64,000 bases of DNA from Vibrio hangzhouensis (GCF_900107935.1 NZ_FNVG01000016.1:42390-106389), one strand, 5' to 3'. Counted from the stretch's first letter, positions 1 through 8,938 are shown. Numbers and translations are program-made. Notes: generated by a model not told the origin, from the letters alone.

Positions 1-272
1 AAGCCACGTTAAAAGGCTTTGGCAAAATGTCTCGTTTGTCGCGGGCGAAAGTGGTGCCAGTGTTGCCGGCCTATAACGACAAAACCAGCAAATATGAAGT
101 GCATATTCTGCCTGCTATCGACAATTTCCCAACCGGGGATGAAGAGCAAGATGCACGTGCGATGAATAAAGCGATTGAAGATTTGCTACGAGATAAACCA
201 GAACAGTACATGTGGAACTTATACCTTCTCGAAACCCAGCGTGATGGTGTTCGTATCTACGACAACATTTAA
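1..272 (+). CDS. Lipid A biosynthesis acyltransferase (LpxL/LpxM family), C-terminal fragment
   Basis: This is the 3' end of a gene cut by the left window edge; the open frame runs from position 3 to the TAA at 270-272 with no in-window start needed. The last ~90 residues match the C-terminal part of the inner-membrane acyltransferases that add secondary acyl chains to Kdo2-lipid A: a strand reading EVHILPAI, then an acidic stretch ending in a helix, then the family's EQYMWNLY motif (EQYLW in relatives). The catalytic HX4D motif lies upstream, outside the window. The paralogue (LpxL, LpxM or LpxN) cannot be decided from this fragment. A terminator hairpin follows at once. Confidence 0.8.
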   Translation, partial: ATLKGFGKMSRLSRAKVVPVLPAYNDKTSKYEVHILPAIDNFPTGDEEQDARAMNKAIEDLLRDKPEQYMWNLYLLETQRDGVRIYDNI

Positions 273-290
273 CCGTTGACGGAATAGCTA

Positions 291-318
291 AAACGCTTGC
301 TTCGGCAGGCGTTTTTTT
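291..318 (+). terminator. Intrinsic terminator after the acyltransferase gene, shared with mutM
   Basis: A 9-bp stem (AACGCTTGC / GCAGGCGTT with one G-T pair) and a TTCG loop are followed by seven Ts. The T tract runs into the stop codon of the convergent mutM gene. The stem is preceded by AAA, so it could also act weakly leftward. Confidence 0.8.
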
Positions 319-1126
319 AGCGCTGACAATGGGCGCAGAAAAAGGTATTTCTTTGCCCAATTTTCATCTGCTGTATTGGCTCACCGCAGACATGACAAGC
401 TTCCTTAGCCCGACCATAAACCTGTAATTCCTGAGCAAAATAGCCGGGTTTTCCGTCGGTTTGAGAGAAATCTTTTAGCGTCGTTCCTCCCTGCGCGATG
501 GCCTGTGCCAATACCTGTTTGATATCCGTCACCAGTTGCTGCCATTGTGGTTTTGATATCTTGCAGGCTGGTGTTGTGGGATGAATAGCAGCACTGAACA
601 GAGACTCGCAGGCATAAATGTTCCCCACACCGACCACATTGGCGTTATTCATAATAAATGTCTTAATGGCGACACGTTTATTCTGAGCCCGTTCCATCAT
701 CCAGTCAGCTGAAAATGCATCAGTTAAAGGTTCTGGCCCGCAGTGTTCTAAAAGCTCATGAGACTCACCAGGAGCACACCACAACCAGGCACCAAAGCGA
801 CGAGGATCGTTGTAGCGCATCACTTTGCCGTTCTTCAATACCAAATCAACGTGATCGTGTTTATCAGGGGCCGGAGGGTCATCCAGAACCCTGAGACTGC
901 CAGACATACCAAGGTGAACAATGGCAACACCCTTAGGAGTCTCGATCAACAGGTACTTAGCGCGCCTGCGGATCGCAGTGATCGGTTGCCCGTGAAGTTG
1001 ATGTATTTCTTCTGGGATGAGCCAGCGCAATTGACGCTGACGGACCACGATCTCACTAATAGTTTGATCCAGTAAATGCGGACTGATTCCTAAGCGTGAG
1101 ACTTCAACTTCTGGTAATTCTGGCAT
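317..1126 (-). CDS. mutM: Formamidopyrimidine-DNA glycosylase (Fpg/MutM)
   Basis: Bifunctional DNA glycosylase/AP lyase that removes 8-oxoguanine and other oxidised purines. The start is set at 1126 rather than three codons upstream (1135), because the enzyme must begin Met-Pro-Glu: Pro2 is the Schiff-base nucleophile after Met removal, and Glu3 is catalytic. Both are present (MPELPEVEV), as is Lys57 in RAKYLLIE. The C-terminus carries the zinc finger with paired cysteines CHVC and CAHC. Its 269 residues match the family length of about 270. It runs leftward just downstream of the small membrane protein and fxsA, with a 10-bp gap, so the three may share a transcript. Confidence 0.96.
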   Translation of the reverse strand: MPELPEVEVSRLGISPHLLDQTISEIVVRQRQLRWLIPEEIHQLHGQPITAIRRRAKYLLIETPKGVAIVHLGMSGSLRVLDDPPAPDKHDHVDLVLKNGKVMRYNDPRRFGAWLWCAPGESHELLEHCGPEPLTDAFSADWMMERAQNKRVAIKTFIMNNANVVGVGNIYACESLFSAAIHPTTPACKISKPQWQQLVTDIKQVLAQAIAQGGTTLKDFSQTDGKPGYFAQELQVYGRAKEACHVCGEPIQQMKIGQRNTFFCAHCQR

Positions 1127-1136
1127 AATAAGCAAA

Positions 1137-1634
1137 CTAATTATTGGAGTGAGTAGGCATTAGACTACTGCCTTCAAAGCTGACTGCAACCCATTGTTCA
1201 TCATAAGTGCTCAGCAGCCAGAACTGGTCAAACGGATACGCCGTTATTCGTTGTGGCTCCTCAAGTTGTTGATACCAAACTTCTATCGTCATGGGATCTC
1301 TGAAAGCAGGCTTGAGCTTTTGATACGTTTCAGTATCAATCGGAGTGCCCTGAATACCAATCCAACGCGCTACCACATTGTGCGCTTCATGGTTCCATTT
1401 TTGAGGGATCGCCTGCCAGACGCCATCAACGAGATAAAACTGAATGCCAGCGTAATTGATCTCGATAGGATCCGCGTCCGGATTAAGCACAAACCCCTGC
1501 GATGACACCGGCTCTGCCTGAATCAGATACTGTTTGATCAAATCGGGGGCGGCCATCAACATCATAAACAATGCAATAGCAGCAATAAGAACTGTATTCC
1601 AGCGGCGCCGGGTGAGTCTGAATCGGGTCAACAT
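1137..1634 (-). CDS. Membrane-anchored hypothetical protein (165 aa)
   Basis: I do not recognise a named family. The N-terminus has a basic run (residues 1-12), then one strongly hydrophobic segment (about 15-32), fitting a single N-terminal membrane anchor or uncleaved signal. The remaining ~130 residues are soluble, rich in aromatic residues (several Trp and Tyr) and beta-like, probably facing the periplasm. It is placed tightly between fxsA (5 bp) and mutM (10 bp) on the same strand, suggesting co-transcription. There is no catalytic motif I can point to. Good coding character and clean packing make it a real gene. Confidence 0.75.
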   Translation of the reverse strand: MLTRFRLTRRRWNTVLIAAIALFMMLMAAPDLIKQYLIQAEPVSSQGFVLNPDADPIEINYAGIQFYLVDGVWQAIPQKWNHEAHNVVARWIGIQGTPIDTETYQKLKPAFRDPMTIEVWYQQLEEPQRITAYPFDQFWLLSTYDEQWVAVSFEGSSLMPTHSNN

Positions 1635-1639
1635 AGAGA

Positions 1640-2143
1640 TCAGTTTAGTTTGTTCTGGTCATCATCATCCTTGCGCTCAAACTCTCCTTCAAAGGTATTC
1701 CCCCCATCCTGATGCCTGTCAAACGGTCCGCGCTGAAACGGATCATTGCCATGGAAACCACCTTGATGGAATCCACCAGACACGGTTTTCACCACCATTT
1801 TACTCATTAGGTATTGAGCAATCGCCGCTCTTGGCGCTGGAAGTAGCACCACCATACCGAGCGCATCGGTCATAAAGCCTGGTGTCAGAAGCAAAACCCC
1901 TGATACCGCCAGCATCACACCTTCCAGGATTTGCTGGGCTGGCATTTCGCCTTGTTGCAGCCGGGTTTGCACCGACATTATGGTTTGCAGTCCCTGGCTT
2001 CTGACCAAAGACGCGCCGACAAAGGCCGTTAGCAAGACTAATCCGATCGTCGGCCAAAGGCCTAAAAAGCCACCGACTTGAATAAACAGTCCGATCTCGA
2101 TGATCGGCACAAAAATAAACAGTAATAAAAGAATCGGAAACAC
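1640..2143 (-). CDS. fxsA: FxsA family inner-membrane protein
   Basis: FxsA is a small cytoplasmic-membrane protein; in E. coli its overproduction relieves F-plasmid exclusion of phage T7. The N-terminus MFPILLLLFIFVPIIEIGLF is the family signature, with further hydrophobic segments around residues 28-45 and 75-105. The tail (about 120-167) is hydrophilic, with many Gly, Asp and His, and is poorly conserved in the family. The 167 residues compare with 158 in E. coli. The cellular function is not known beyond the exclusion phenotype. It appears to be the first gene of a leftward fxsA-hypothetical-mutM unit. Confidence 0.92.
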   Translation of the reverse strand: MFPILLLLFIFVPIIEIGLFIQVGGFLGLWPTIGLVLLTAFVGASLVRSQGLQTIMSVQTRLQQGEMPAQQILEGVMLAVSGVLLLTPGFMTDALGMVVLLPAPRAAIAQYLMSKMVVKTVSGGFHQGGFHGNDPFQRGPFDRHQDGGNTFEGEFERKDDDDQNKLN

Positions 2144-2495
2144 AGTGTCCTCCTTGGTTTGATGTCAGTTTACGCCTACCTCGAACCAAACCACAAATAA
2201 ATTGCTCAGTTTCGACCGCTGACCGCACAAATTTCTGGTCTAGCAGAGTAAAAACACCACTAAATCCATGAATTTATTTGAGGGCAATCGCATCCCTGAC
2301 CTCAGAGGAAACAATCTGCAAAATTTAGGTGAAAAAGGTGATCTGGCTACTATTTTTATGTGCTACTTTGAGTAATATGTACCTCATAAGTCAGGACGTA
2401 ACAAATAGCCAATTATTCTGGCGAATGGATTCTTAAAACAGATTTGGCACAAGAAACTGTCATTAACGCAGAACAAATATCTAAGGATCCAAAAT
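2144..2495. other. Divergent intergenic region between fxsA and aspA
   Basis: No coding frame convinces me in this 352-bp stretch. It must hold the promoters for fxsA (leftward) and aspA (rightward). The only site I can argue for is a CRP-like sequence at 2337-2352 with a possible -10 at 2373-2378, entered separately. Confidence 0.6.
2337..2378 (+). promoter_or_regulatory. Possible CRP-activated promoter of aspA
   Basis: The 16-mer GGTGATCTGGCTACTA at 2337-2352 keeps the GTGA half of the CRP consensus, with a weak second half. TAATAT at 2373-2378 could be the -10, with no good -35. If transcription starts near 2385, the CRP centre falls about 40 bp upstream, the class II position. E. coli aspA is known to be catabolite controlled; applying this here is inference. 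Confidence 0.35.
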
Positions 2496-3947
2496 ATGGC
2501 TACAACCACTATCGCTCCTTCTGTAGCAAATCAAGCCACTCGTATTGAAGAAGATCTATTAGGCCAACGTCATGTCCCGGCGGATGCTTACTATGGCATT
2601 CACACGCTGCGCGCTATCGAAAACTTTAATATCTCTAATGTCACCATTTCTGATGTGCCCGATTTTGTGCGTGGCATGGTGATGACTAAAAAAGCCGCCA
2701 CACTTGCCAACAAAGAACTGGGAGTAATCCCAAAAGATATCGCCCAATACATCATTCAGGCGTGTGACGTTATTCTTGAAACAGGCAAATGCATGGATCA
2801 GTTCCCGTCGGATGTGTTCCAGGGAGGAGCAGGCACATCGGTAAATATGAACACCAATGAAGTCATCGCTAACGTGGCGCTGGAGTTGATGGGGAAAGAG
2901 AAAGGGCAATATGAATTCATCAACCCGAATGATCATGTCAACAAGAGCCAATCCACCAACTGTGCCTATCCGACGGGCTTCCGCATTGCCGTGTTTAACA
3001 GTGTGCGCAAACTGATTGATGCCATCGAGTATCTGAAAGGCGCCTTCGAGGACAAGAGCCAAGAATTCTCAACCATTCTGAAGATGGGCCGTACTCAGCT
3101 TCAGGATGCGGTGCCTATGACCGTTGGGCAAGAATTCCACGCATGGGCGGTCACGCTGAATGAAGAAATTCGTAATCTCGATTACACCTCTAAACTCCTT
3201 CTGGAAGTCAACCTGGGAGCAACGGCGATCGGCACCGGCCTTAATGCCGCAGAGGGTTACCAGGAACTGGCTGTGAAACATCTGGCACGGGTGACAGGAC
3301 TGGAATGTGTACCTGCAGAAGATCTTATCGAAGCGACCTCTGACTGTGGCGCCTACGTCATGACGCACGGCGCACTGAAACGCCTGGCGGTAAAACTGTC
3401 GAAAATCTGTAATGATCTGCGTCTGCTTTCTTCCGGCCCACGTACTGGCCTTAACGAGTTGAACCTGCCGGAACTGCAGGCGGGCTCATCCATCATGCCA
3501 GCCAAAGTTAACCCGGTAGTACCAGAAGTGGTTAACCAGGTTTGTTTCAAAGTCTTAGGCAACGACAACACCATTTCGTTTGCTGCCGAAGGTGGCCAGT
3601 TGCAACTCAATGTGATGGAACCCGTCATTGCACAAAGCATGTTCGAATCACTCGACATCCTGAAAAACGCGTGCATTAACCTGCGCGACAAATGCATAGA
3701 CGGTATCACGGTCAATAAAGAAGTATGCGAAGGCTACGTATACAACTCCATTGGTATCGTCACTTATCTCAACCCATACATTGGTCATCATGAAGGTGAT
3801 GTCGTCGGAAAAATCTGTGCGGAAACCGGTAAGAGTGTCAAAGAAGTGGTACTCGAACGCGGCCTCCTAACGGAAGAAGAGCTGGATGACATCTTCTCGG
3901 TAGACAACCTGATGAAACCTCAGTATAAAGCCAAGCGCTACGAGTAA
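2496..3947 (+). CDS. aspA: Aspartate ammonia-lyase (aspartase)
   Basis: Cytoplasmic homotetrameric enzyme that converts L-aspartate to fumarate plus ammonia, feeding fumarate respiration under oxygen limitation. It shows the fumarase/aspartase superfamily signature GSSIMPAKVNPVVPE near residue 330, which holds the catalytic serine loop, and the GRTQLQDAVPMTVGQEF block around residue 197. The 483 residues are slightly longer than E. coli AspA (478) because of a Thr/Ala-rich N-terminal extension before RIEEDLLG. AAGGATCC upstream supplies the ribosome site. dcuA follows 149 bp downstream beyond a terminator; the pair work together by exporting the succinate formed from aspartate-derived fumarate. 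Confidence 0.97.
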   Translation: MATTTIAPSVANQATRIEEDLLGQRHVPADAYYGIHTLRAIENFNISNVTISDVPDFVRGMVMTKKAATLANKELGVIPKDIAQYIIQACDVILETGKCMDQFPSDVFQGGAGTSVNMNTNEVIANVALELMGKEKGQYEFINPNDHVNKSQSTNCAYPTGFRIAVFNSVRKLIDAIEYLKGAFEDKSQEFSTILKMGRTQLQDAVPMTVGQEFHAWAVTLNEEIRNLDYTSKLLLEVNLGATAIGTGLNAAEGYQELAVKHLARVTGLECVPAEDLIEATSDCGAYVMTHGALKRLAVKLSKICNDLRLLSSGPRTGLNELNLPELQAGSSIMPAKVNPVVPEVVNQVCFKVLGNDNTISFAAEGGQLQLNVMEPVIAQSMFESLDILKNACINLRDKCIDGITVNKEVCEGYVYNSIGIVTYLNPYIGHHEGDVVGKICAETGKSVKEVVLERGLLTEEELDDIFSVDNLMKPQYKAKRYE

Positions 3948-3954
3948 TTGCATT

Positions 3955-3982
3955 CAAAGGCTCCCTTTTGGGGAGCCTTTTT
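3955..3982 (+). terminator. Intrinsic terminator after aspA
   Basis: A strong hairpin AAAGGCTCCC / GGGGAGCCTTT with a TTTT loop and a T tract lies 7 bp past the aspA stop codon. dcuA therefore probably needs its own promoter or read-through. Confidence 0.85.
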
Positions 3983-4096
3983 AGTGGTCACTTTTCCCCT
4001 TTAAAGATTTTATAAAATACAAACAACACGATTTAAACATGCTCTCTATCTTTATTACATCACTATCAGGATAAGAGCTTTAAACGAGGATTTACT

Positions 4097-5407
4097 ATGG
4101 TTGCTATTGAACTCGCCGTCGTACTGCTGTTTATTTATTTAGGCGCACGTATTGGCGGTATTGGAATTGGTTTGGCCGGTGGTGCTGGTGTGATTATGCT
4201 GTCCCTGGTTTTAGGTGTGCCTACAAGTCAGGCCTATATTCCTGTCGACGTCATCTTGATCATCATGTCAGTCATCACTGCCATCGCGGCCATGCAGGTT
4301 GCAGGGGGCATGGACTGGCTGGTCCAAATTGCAGAAGACTTTCTGCGTAAACATCCGGAAAGAATCACCTTTTACGCTCCCATTGTCACTTTCTTGATGA
4401 CCCTGATGGCGGGTACTGGTCACACCGCATTCTCTACACTGCCTGTTATCGCCGAAGTAGCGAAAGGTCAGGGTGTCCGCCCTTCACGTCCACTTTCTAT
4501 TGCAGTTGTCGCTTCTCAAATCGCCATCACGGCATCGCCGATTTCAGCCGCCGTAGTTGCCTTTGCCGCAATGCTGGCGCCTATGGGTGTGGATTACCTG
4601 ACACTCCTTGCTGTATGCATTCCAACCACATTCATCGCCTGCATGGTTGGCGCGTTTGTTGCTAACTTTATGGGCAGCGAACTGAAAGATGATCCTGTCT
4701 ATCAAGAGCGTCTGGCTCATGGTCTGATCAAGTTGAATACCGCCCAGAAACGCGAGATCCTGCCGACCGCAAAGACAGCGACGTTCATCTTCCTTGGTGC
4801 CATCGCGTTTGTTGTCTGTTATGCCGCTGCTATCTCGGGCTCTATCGGACTGATTGAAGACCCTGCACTTGGCCGAAATGAAGCCATTATGACGGTCATG
4901 TTGGCTGCTGCAGCACTCATTACAGTTGTCACCAAAATTGAAGCGGATCAGATCCCGTCAGCGGCGACTTTCCGTTCAGGTATGACCGCCTGTGTCTGTG
5001 TACTTGGCGTGGCCTGGCTTGGTTCAACGTTTGTCAACGCACACGTTGATGGCATCAAAGAACTGGCGGGTGCGCTGCTGGAAGACTATCCATGGATGCT
5101 GGCCTTGGTTCTGTTCTTTGCCTCTATGTTGCTCTACTCTCAAGGTGCGACCACCGTTGCACTCATGCCAGCAGCGCTGGCCATCGGTGTCGCGCCCCTC
5201 ACTGCTGTCGCGTCATTTGCCGCGGTGAGCGCACTGTTTGTCCTTCCTACATACCCGACTTTGTTGGCCGCAGTAGAAATGGATGATACTGGCTCAACCC
5301 GCATTGGCAACTATGTGTTCAACCACCCATTCTTTATTCCGGGTGTTGTGACCATTGCCACTTCAGTGACTCTTGGTTTTGTGTTCGGTGGCATACTGAT
5401 CAGCTAA
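4097..5407 (+). CDS. dcuA: Anaerobic C4-dicarboxylate transporter DcuA
   Basis: Inner-membrane carrier of the Dcu family that exchanges or takes up aspartate, fumarate, malate and succinate. The 436-residue protein (433 in E. coli) is almost entirely hydrophobic, with about ten membrane segments and short charged loops. The family-conserved TGHTAFSTLPVIAEVAKGQG is visible near residues 115-135, followed by RPSRPLSIAVVASQIAITASPISAA. It lies behind aspA, the standard enterobacterial and Vibrio arrangement. In E. coli cutA follows dcuA; here the next gene is dsbD and no cutA-like frame lies between. Confidence 0.95.
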   Translation: MVAIELAVVLLFIYLGARIGGIGIGLAGGAGVIMLSLVLGVPTSQAYIPVDVILIIMSVITAIAAMQVAGGMDWLVQIAEDFLRKHPERITFYAPIVTFLMTLMAGTGHTAFSTLPVIAEVAKGQGVRPSRPLSIAVVASQIAITASPISAAVVAFAAMLAPMGVDYLTLLAVCIPTTFIACMVGAFVANFMGSELKDDPVYQERLAHGLIKLNTAQKREILPTAKTATFIFLGAIAFVVCYAAAISGSIGLIEDPALGRNEAIMTVMLAAAALITVVTKIEADQIPSAATFRSGMTACVCVLGVAWLGSTFVNAHVDGIKELAGALLEDYPWMLALVLFFASMLLYSQGATTVALMPAALAIGVAPLTAVASFAAVSALFVLPTYPTLLAAVEMDDTGSTRIGNYVFNHPFFIPGVVTIATSVTLGFVFGGILIS

Positions 5408-5431
5408 GTAGTACTTTACTCGTCGAACTTG

Positions 5432-5460
5432 AGAGCCACGGACTTCGTGGCTCTTTTTTT
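5432..5460 (+). terminator. Intrinsic terminator after dcuA
   Basis: The stem AGAGCCACG / CGTGGCTCT is followed by eight Ts, 24 bp past the dcuA stop. Confidence 0.88.
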
Positions 5461-5543
5461 ATATCAATGAAACAAATCTGCCTGTTTTCCTGTCTTAAGT
5501 TAATATAACCTCAATATATTGCCGTTTCCGTTGCCAGATTTTT

Positions 5544-7343
5544 ATGATGAGACTCTTTAACCGAATTCTTCTGCTATTGCTCGTTATTCTCTCGACGCCA
5601 AGTTGGGCGATTTTTGGCAATGCCGACACCAAACCTGCTTTTAACCCTAGCGCTGCCAATAGCTTTGTGGCCGTAGACGAGGCGTTTCCAATGAACGCCT
5701 ACCAGCAGGGTAATCGTGTGTTTATTGACTGGCAGGTAAAAGACCAGTATTACCTGTATCAGGATCGCATCACCATCAGCGGAGAGAACGTCACTGTTGG
5801 CGATATTGAAATGATCGACGGTGAACCCTATCACGATGAGTTCTTTGGCGACGTGAACATCTACACTCAACCACTGTTCGTCGAAGTACCACTTAGCAAC
5901 TATCAGGAAGGTGCCCGTCTTCTGGTTCAGTATCAAGGGTGTGCCAAAGCAGGCTTCTGCTACCCACCTGAAACCCGGATAATTGACATTACCCCCTTCA
6001 GCTTTGAAGACGCCGTTGCCCTGGGCACAGATAGTGCTGTTCGCAGCAACAATCAACCTTCTTCCACCGCTCCCGTCACCAGAGACAGCGAACTGACTGA
6101 CAGACTGGCACAAAACTGGTGGACACCGGCTCTGTTTTTACTGCTTGGCATTGGTCTGGCCTTTACCCCATGTGTTCTTCCTATGTATCCAATTCTTACC
6201 AGCATCGTGTTGGGAGGAGGAAAACGCAGTCATAAGCAGGCACTGGGATTATCTCTGGTATACGTTCAAGGCATGGCGCTCACCTATACCCTGCTCGGAC
6301 TGGTAGTAGCATCTGCGGGTATGCAATTTCAGGCCGCGATGCAACACCCTTACGTGCTAATTGGTCTGAGTATCCTCTTCGTTACGCTCGCTCTTTCAAT
6401 GTTTGGGCTCTACACGCTGCAATTACCTAGTGGAATGCAAACCTGGCTAAACAACCTCAGCAACAAACAAAAAGGCGGTAACCTAATCGGTGTCTTTAGT
6501 ATGGGTGCCATATCTGGACTCGTCTGCTCCCCGTGCACGACCGCGCCTTTATCTGGCGCTTTGCTGTACGTTGCGCAGAGTGGCGATCTGCTCACCGGTG
6601 GCATCGCTCTGTACGCATTGGCGCTGGGGATGGGTATCCCCCTTATCGCCGCCGCTGTTTTTGGTAACAGGCTGTTACCGAAAGCAGGCAACTGGATGGA
6701 ACGCATCAAGGTGCTTTTCGGTTTTGTGTTGTTAGCCGCCCCTATTTTCCTACTCGAACGTCTGCTGCCAGAATTCTGGAGCAGTGTATTGTGGTCGATG
6801 CTGGGTGTTACCGCGTTTAGTTGGTTATACCATCAGAAAAACACGTTGCCATTCGGCGGTTGGAAGCAAAGCTGTGTGGGTATCATTGCCATTCTTGGCC
6901 TTTTTGCCTCAGCTCAGCCCTTACTCAACCACTGGCTTGGTGCACCTTCCTCCGTGGCCAGCAGTGAACAGACAATCCATTTTACCCGAGTCACTACTCT
7001 GGCTGAGCTGAATGTTGAACTTGAGCAAGCCAGACTGGCCGGTAAACCTGTCATGTTGGACTTTTATGCAGACTGGTGTGTGGCATGTAAAGAGTTTGAG
7101 AAATACACTTTCCATGATACCTCGGTAGAGCCGATGCTAAGCCAGTTTGTGTTGCTGCAAGCAGACGTCACCCGAAATCAACCAGAGGATATCGAACTAC
7201 TGAAAGCCATGGATGTGTTGGGACTGCCAACCATCGAATTCTGGAATCGTTCAGGAGAACCGGTTTCACATGCTCGCCTGACCGGGTTTGTCCCTGCTGA
7301 GACTTTTTTGCAACATCTTAAAACTAACCAGCTGATTGACTAA
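5544..7343 (+). CDS. dsbD: Thiol:disulfide interchange protein DsbD
   Basis: Inner-membrane reductase that passes electrons from cytoplasmic thioredoxin to periplasmic DsbC, DsbG and CcmG. Three domains are visible. There is a signal peptide (to about residue 22) and an N-terminal periplasmic domain with the cysteine pair in CAKAGFCYPP (around 133-139). The eight-helix membrane domain has its two redox cysteines in FTPCVLPMYPI and GLVCSPCTTAP. The C-terminal thioredoxin-like domain carries the CVAC motif in DFYADWCVACKEFEKYTF. The 599 residues are in the normal range. Met1 and Met2 are adjacent, so the start could be one codon later. crbR follows after 100 bp, probably with its own promoter. 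Confidence 0.96.
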   Translation: MMRLFNRILLLLLVILSTPSWAIFGNADTKPAFNPSAANSFVAVDEAFPMNAYQQGNRVFIDWQVKDQYYLYQDRITISGENVTVGDIEMIDGEPYHDEFFGDVNIYTQPLFVEVPLSNYQEGARLLVQYQGCAKAGFCYPPETRIIDITPFSFEDAVALGTDSAVRSNNQPSSTAPVTRDSELTDRLAQNWWTPALFLLLGIGLAFTPCVLPMYPILTSIVLGGGKRSHKQALGLSLVYVQGMALTYTLLGLVVASAGMQFQAAMQHPYVLIGLSILFVTLALSMFGLYTLQLPSGMQTWLNNLSNKQKGGNLIGVFSMGAISGLVCSPCTTAPLSGALLYVAQSGDLLTGGIALYALALGMGIPLIAAAVFGNRLLPKAGNWMERIKVLFGFVLLAAPIFLLERLLPEFWSSVLWSMLGVTAFSWLYHQKNTLPFGGWKQSCVGIIAILGLFASAQPLLNHWLGAPSSVASSEQTIHFTRVTTLAELNVELEQARLAGKPVMLDFYADWCVACKEFEKYTFHDTSVEPMLSQFVLLQADVTRNQPEDIELLKAMDVLGLPTIEFWNRSGEPVSHARLTGFVPAETFLQHLKTNQLID

Positions 7344-7443
7344 AAAATTCGATTTTCATCAGAGTTTTGCATTGATTTGTTTGTTCACAGGCCCGAGTGA
7401 ATCAATAATAGAAATTAACACTTTATTAATAAGTTGAGCTGTC

Positions 7444-8079
7444 ATGGAACCGAGCTATACCATCATTATCGCGGATGACCACCCTCTGTTTAGAAATGCC
7501 CTATTTCAGTCAGTGCATATGGCGATAAGCGGTGCCAATCTTTTGGAAGCGGATTCACTGGAGTCTCTGCTAACGCTGTTGTCAAAAAATGAAGAACCAG
7601 ATCTGATCTTACTAGATTTAAAAATGCCTGGCGCCAACGGTATGTCTGGCTTAATTCACCTGCGCGCCGACTACCCGGACATCCCTATCGTCGTGATCTC
7701 AGCAAGTGAAGAGCCCAGTATCGTTTCTCAAGTAAAAATGCACGGTGCATTTGGTTTCATTCCTAAATCCAGTGATATGCGAGAGCTGATTAACGCTCTC
7801 AATCAGGTACTAAATGGCGAACCCCATTTCCCGGCGGAGTTGCTGATCGACAGTAGCGCCAATAGCGATCTGGAAGAGAGACTGGCCACACTGACACCTC
7901 AGCAATACAAGGTGTTAGGCATGCTATCCGATGGGCTCCTAAACAAGCAAATTGCCTATGATCTGAATGTTTCTGAGGCAACAATCAAAGCTCACATGAC
8001 AGCAATATTCCGTAAGCTTGGCGTAAAAAACCGTACTCAGGCTGTCATTTTGCTGCAGCAAATGGAATCAGAAGGTTAG
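7444..8079 (+). CDS. crbR: LuxR/NarL-type response regulator, CrbR (acetate switch)
   Basis: Two-component response regulator. The receiver domain has acidic residues Asp11-Asp12, phosphoryl acceptor Asp58 in LILLDLKMPG, Ser86 and Lys108. A LuxR-type helix-turn-helix follows (about residues 145-205, with LNKQIAYDLNVSEATIKAHM). It closely resembles the ErdR/CrbR subgroup (start YTIIIADDHPLFR, GLIHLRADYP block). In Vibrio and Pseudomonas CrbR, partnered by the kinase CrbS, activates acs and hence the switch to acetate uptake. The cognate kinase is not adjacent but lies at 11894-15322. Its targets probably include the symporter, DUF294 and acs units, which share an upstream motif. Confidence 0.85.
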   Translation: MEPSYTIIIADDHPLFRNALFQSVHMAISGANLLEADSLESLLTLLSKNEEPDLILLDLKMPGANGMSGLIHLRADYPDIPIVVISASEEPSIVSQVKMHGAFGFIPKSSDMRELINALNQVLNGEPHFPAELLIDSSANSDLEERLATLTPQQYKVLGMLSDGLLNKQIAYDLNVSEATIKAHMTAIFRKLGVKNRTQAVILLQQMESEG

Positions 8080-8200
8080 CGCTCAATTAAGCTACCTAAA
8101 ATTCAATGACTTGGATTTGAATTCTATCTGGGATACGCTAAATACTCATGTGTTCCCTTAACTTCTATCTCGCTGTTTCACTGAACTATGGGAGGCTACT

Positions 8201-8824
8201 TTGCTCAGTATTCTGATTACTCAATTCGTCGTGCTATGGGCCGTGATCGATCCTATAGGCTCCGTTCCAGTTTACCTTTCTCAGACCCAACATCTCGATG
8301 CTCAACACCGCAGAATCGTCGCCATTAAGGCCGTGGCGATCGCCGCAGGTGTCCTGCTGTTTTTTCTGATCGCCGGTCAACTGCTGCTGGAGGCAATGCA
8401 GATCCCCCTTCCCGCTTTTCAGGCTGCAGGTGGGCTAGTGCTGCTCCTGTTCGCACTCACCATGATTTTTGGTGAGAGCAAACCCGAAGAAGAGACTAAG
8501 CTGAGCCAGGAAGTGAATAAAACTCAGTTGGCAGATCTGGCGGTCTACCCGTTAGCTATCCCTTCCATTGCGTCCCCAGGGGCAATGATGGCCATTGTGC
8601 TCCTCACCGATAATCACCGGCAATCGCTCTGGGATCAGGGAGTGACCGCTTTGGTTATGCTCGCGGTTCTGATCATCACTCTGCTGCTTTTGCTGGGCGC
8701 GACTACAATTCAAAAATGGATAGGGAATGTTGGTGCAGCCATTATCAGCAGAGTCATGGGACTCATTCTTGCCGCCGTTGCTGTAAGCAATTTATTGCAA
8801 GGCATCAAAGACTTTTATATCTAG
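8201..8824 (+). CDS. MarC family membrane protein
   Basis: A 207-residue integral membrane protein with about six hydrophobic segments and the MarC family start, including the conserved FVVLWAVIDPIGSVPVYLS (about residues 9-27) and a central AVYPLAIPSIASPGAMMAIVLL block. MarC proteins were once linked to multiple antibiotic resistance, but that has not held up and the substrate is unknown. Translation begins at TTG, supported by a strong GGGAGG six bases upstream (8190-8195). It sits alone between crbR and the DUF4212-symporter pair, with a probable terminator behind it. Confidence 0.88.
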   Translation: MLSILITQFVVLWAVIDPIGSVPVYLSQTQHLDAQHRRIVAIKAVAIAAGVLLFFLIAGQLLLEAMQIPLPAFQAAGGLVLLLFALTMIFGESKPEEETKLSQEVNKTQLADLAVYPLAIPSIASPGAMMAIVLLTDNHRQSLWDQGVTALVMLAVLIITLLLLLGATTIQKWIGNVGAAIISRVMGLILAAVAVSNLLQGIKDFYI

Positions 8825-8899
8825 ATTTGTCGATAAACGTTAGACCTTTGGCTAATTTAACATTGGGTTAACATCACACTTTCCTAGCACATTCCACAT

Positions 8900-8928
8900 A
8901 AGCGCCTGTATTTTAGGCGCTTTCTCTA
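8900..8928 (+). terminator. Probable terminator after marC-family gene
   Basis: The stem AAGCGCCT / AGGCGCTT with a 7-nt loop is followed by a short TCTCT tract. It lies 75 bp past the stop and 11 bp before the candidate CrbR site of the next unit. Confidence 0.6.
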
Positions 8929-8938
8929 TAAACACAGT

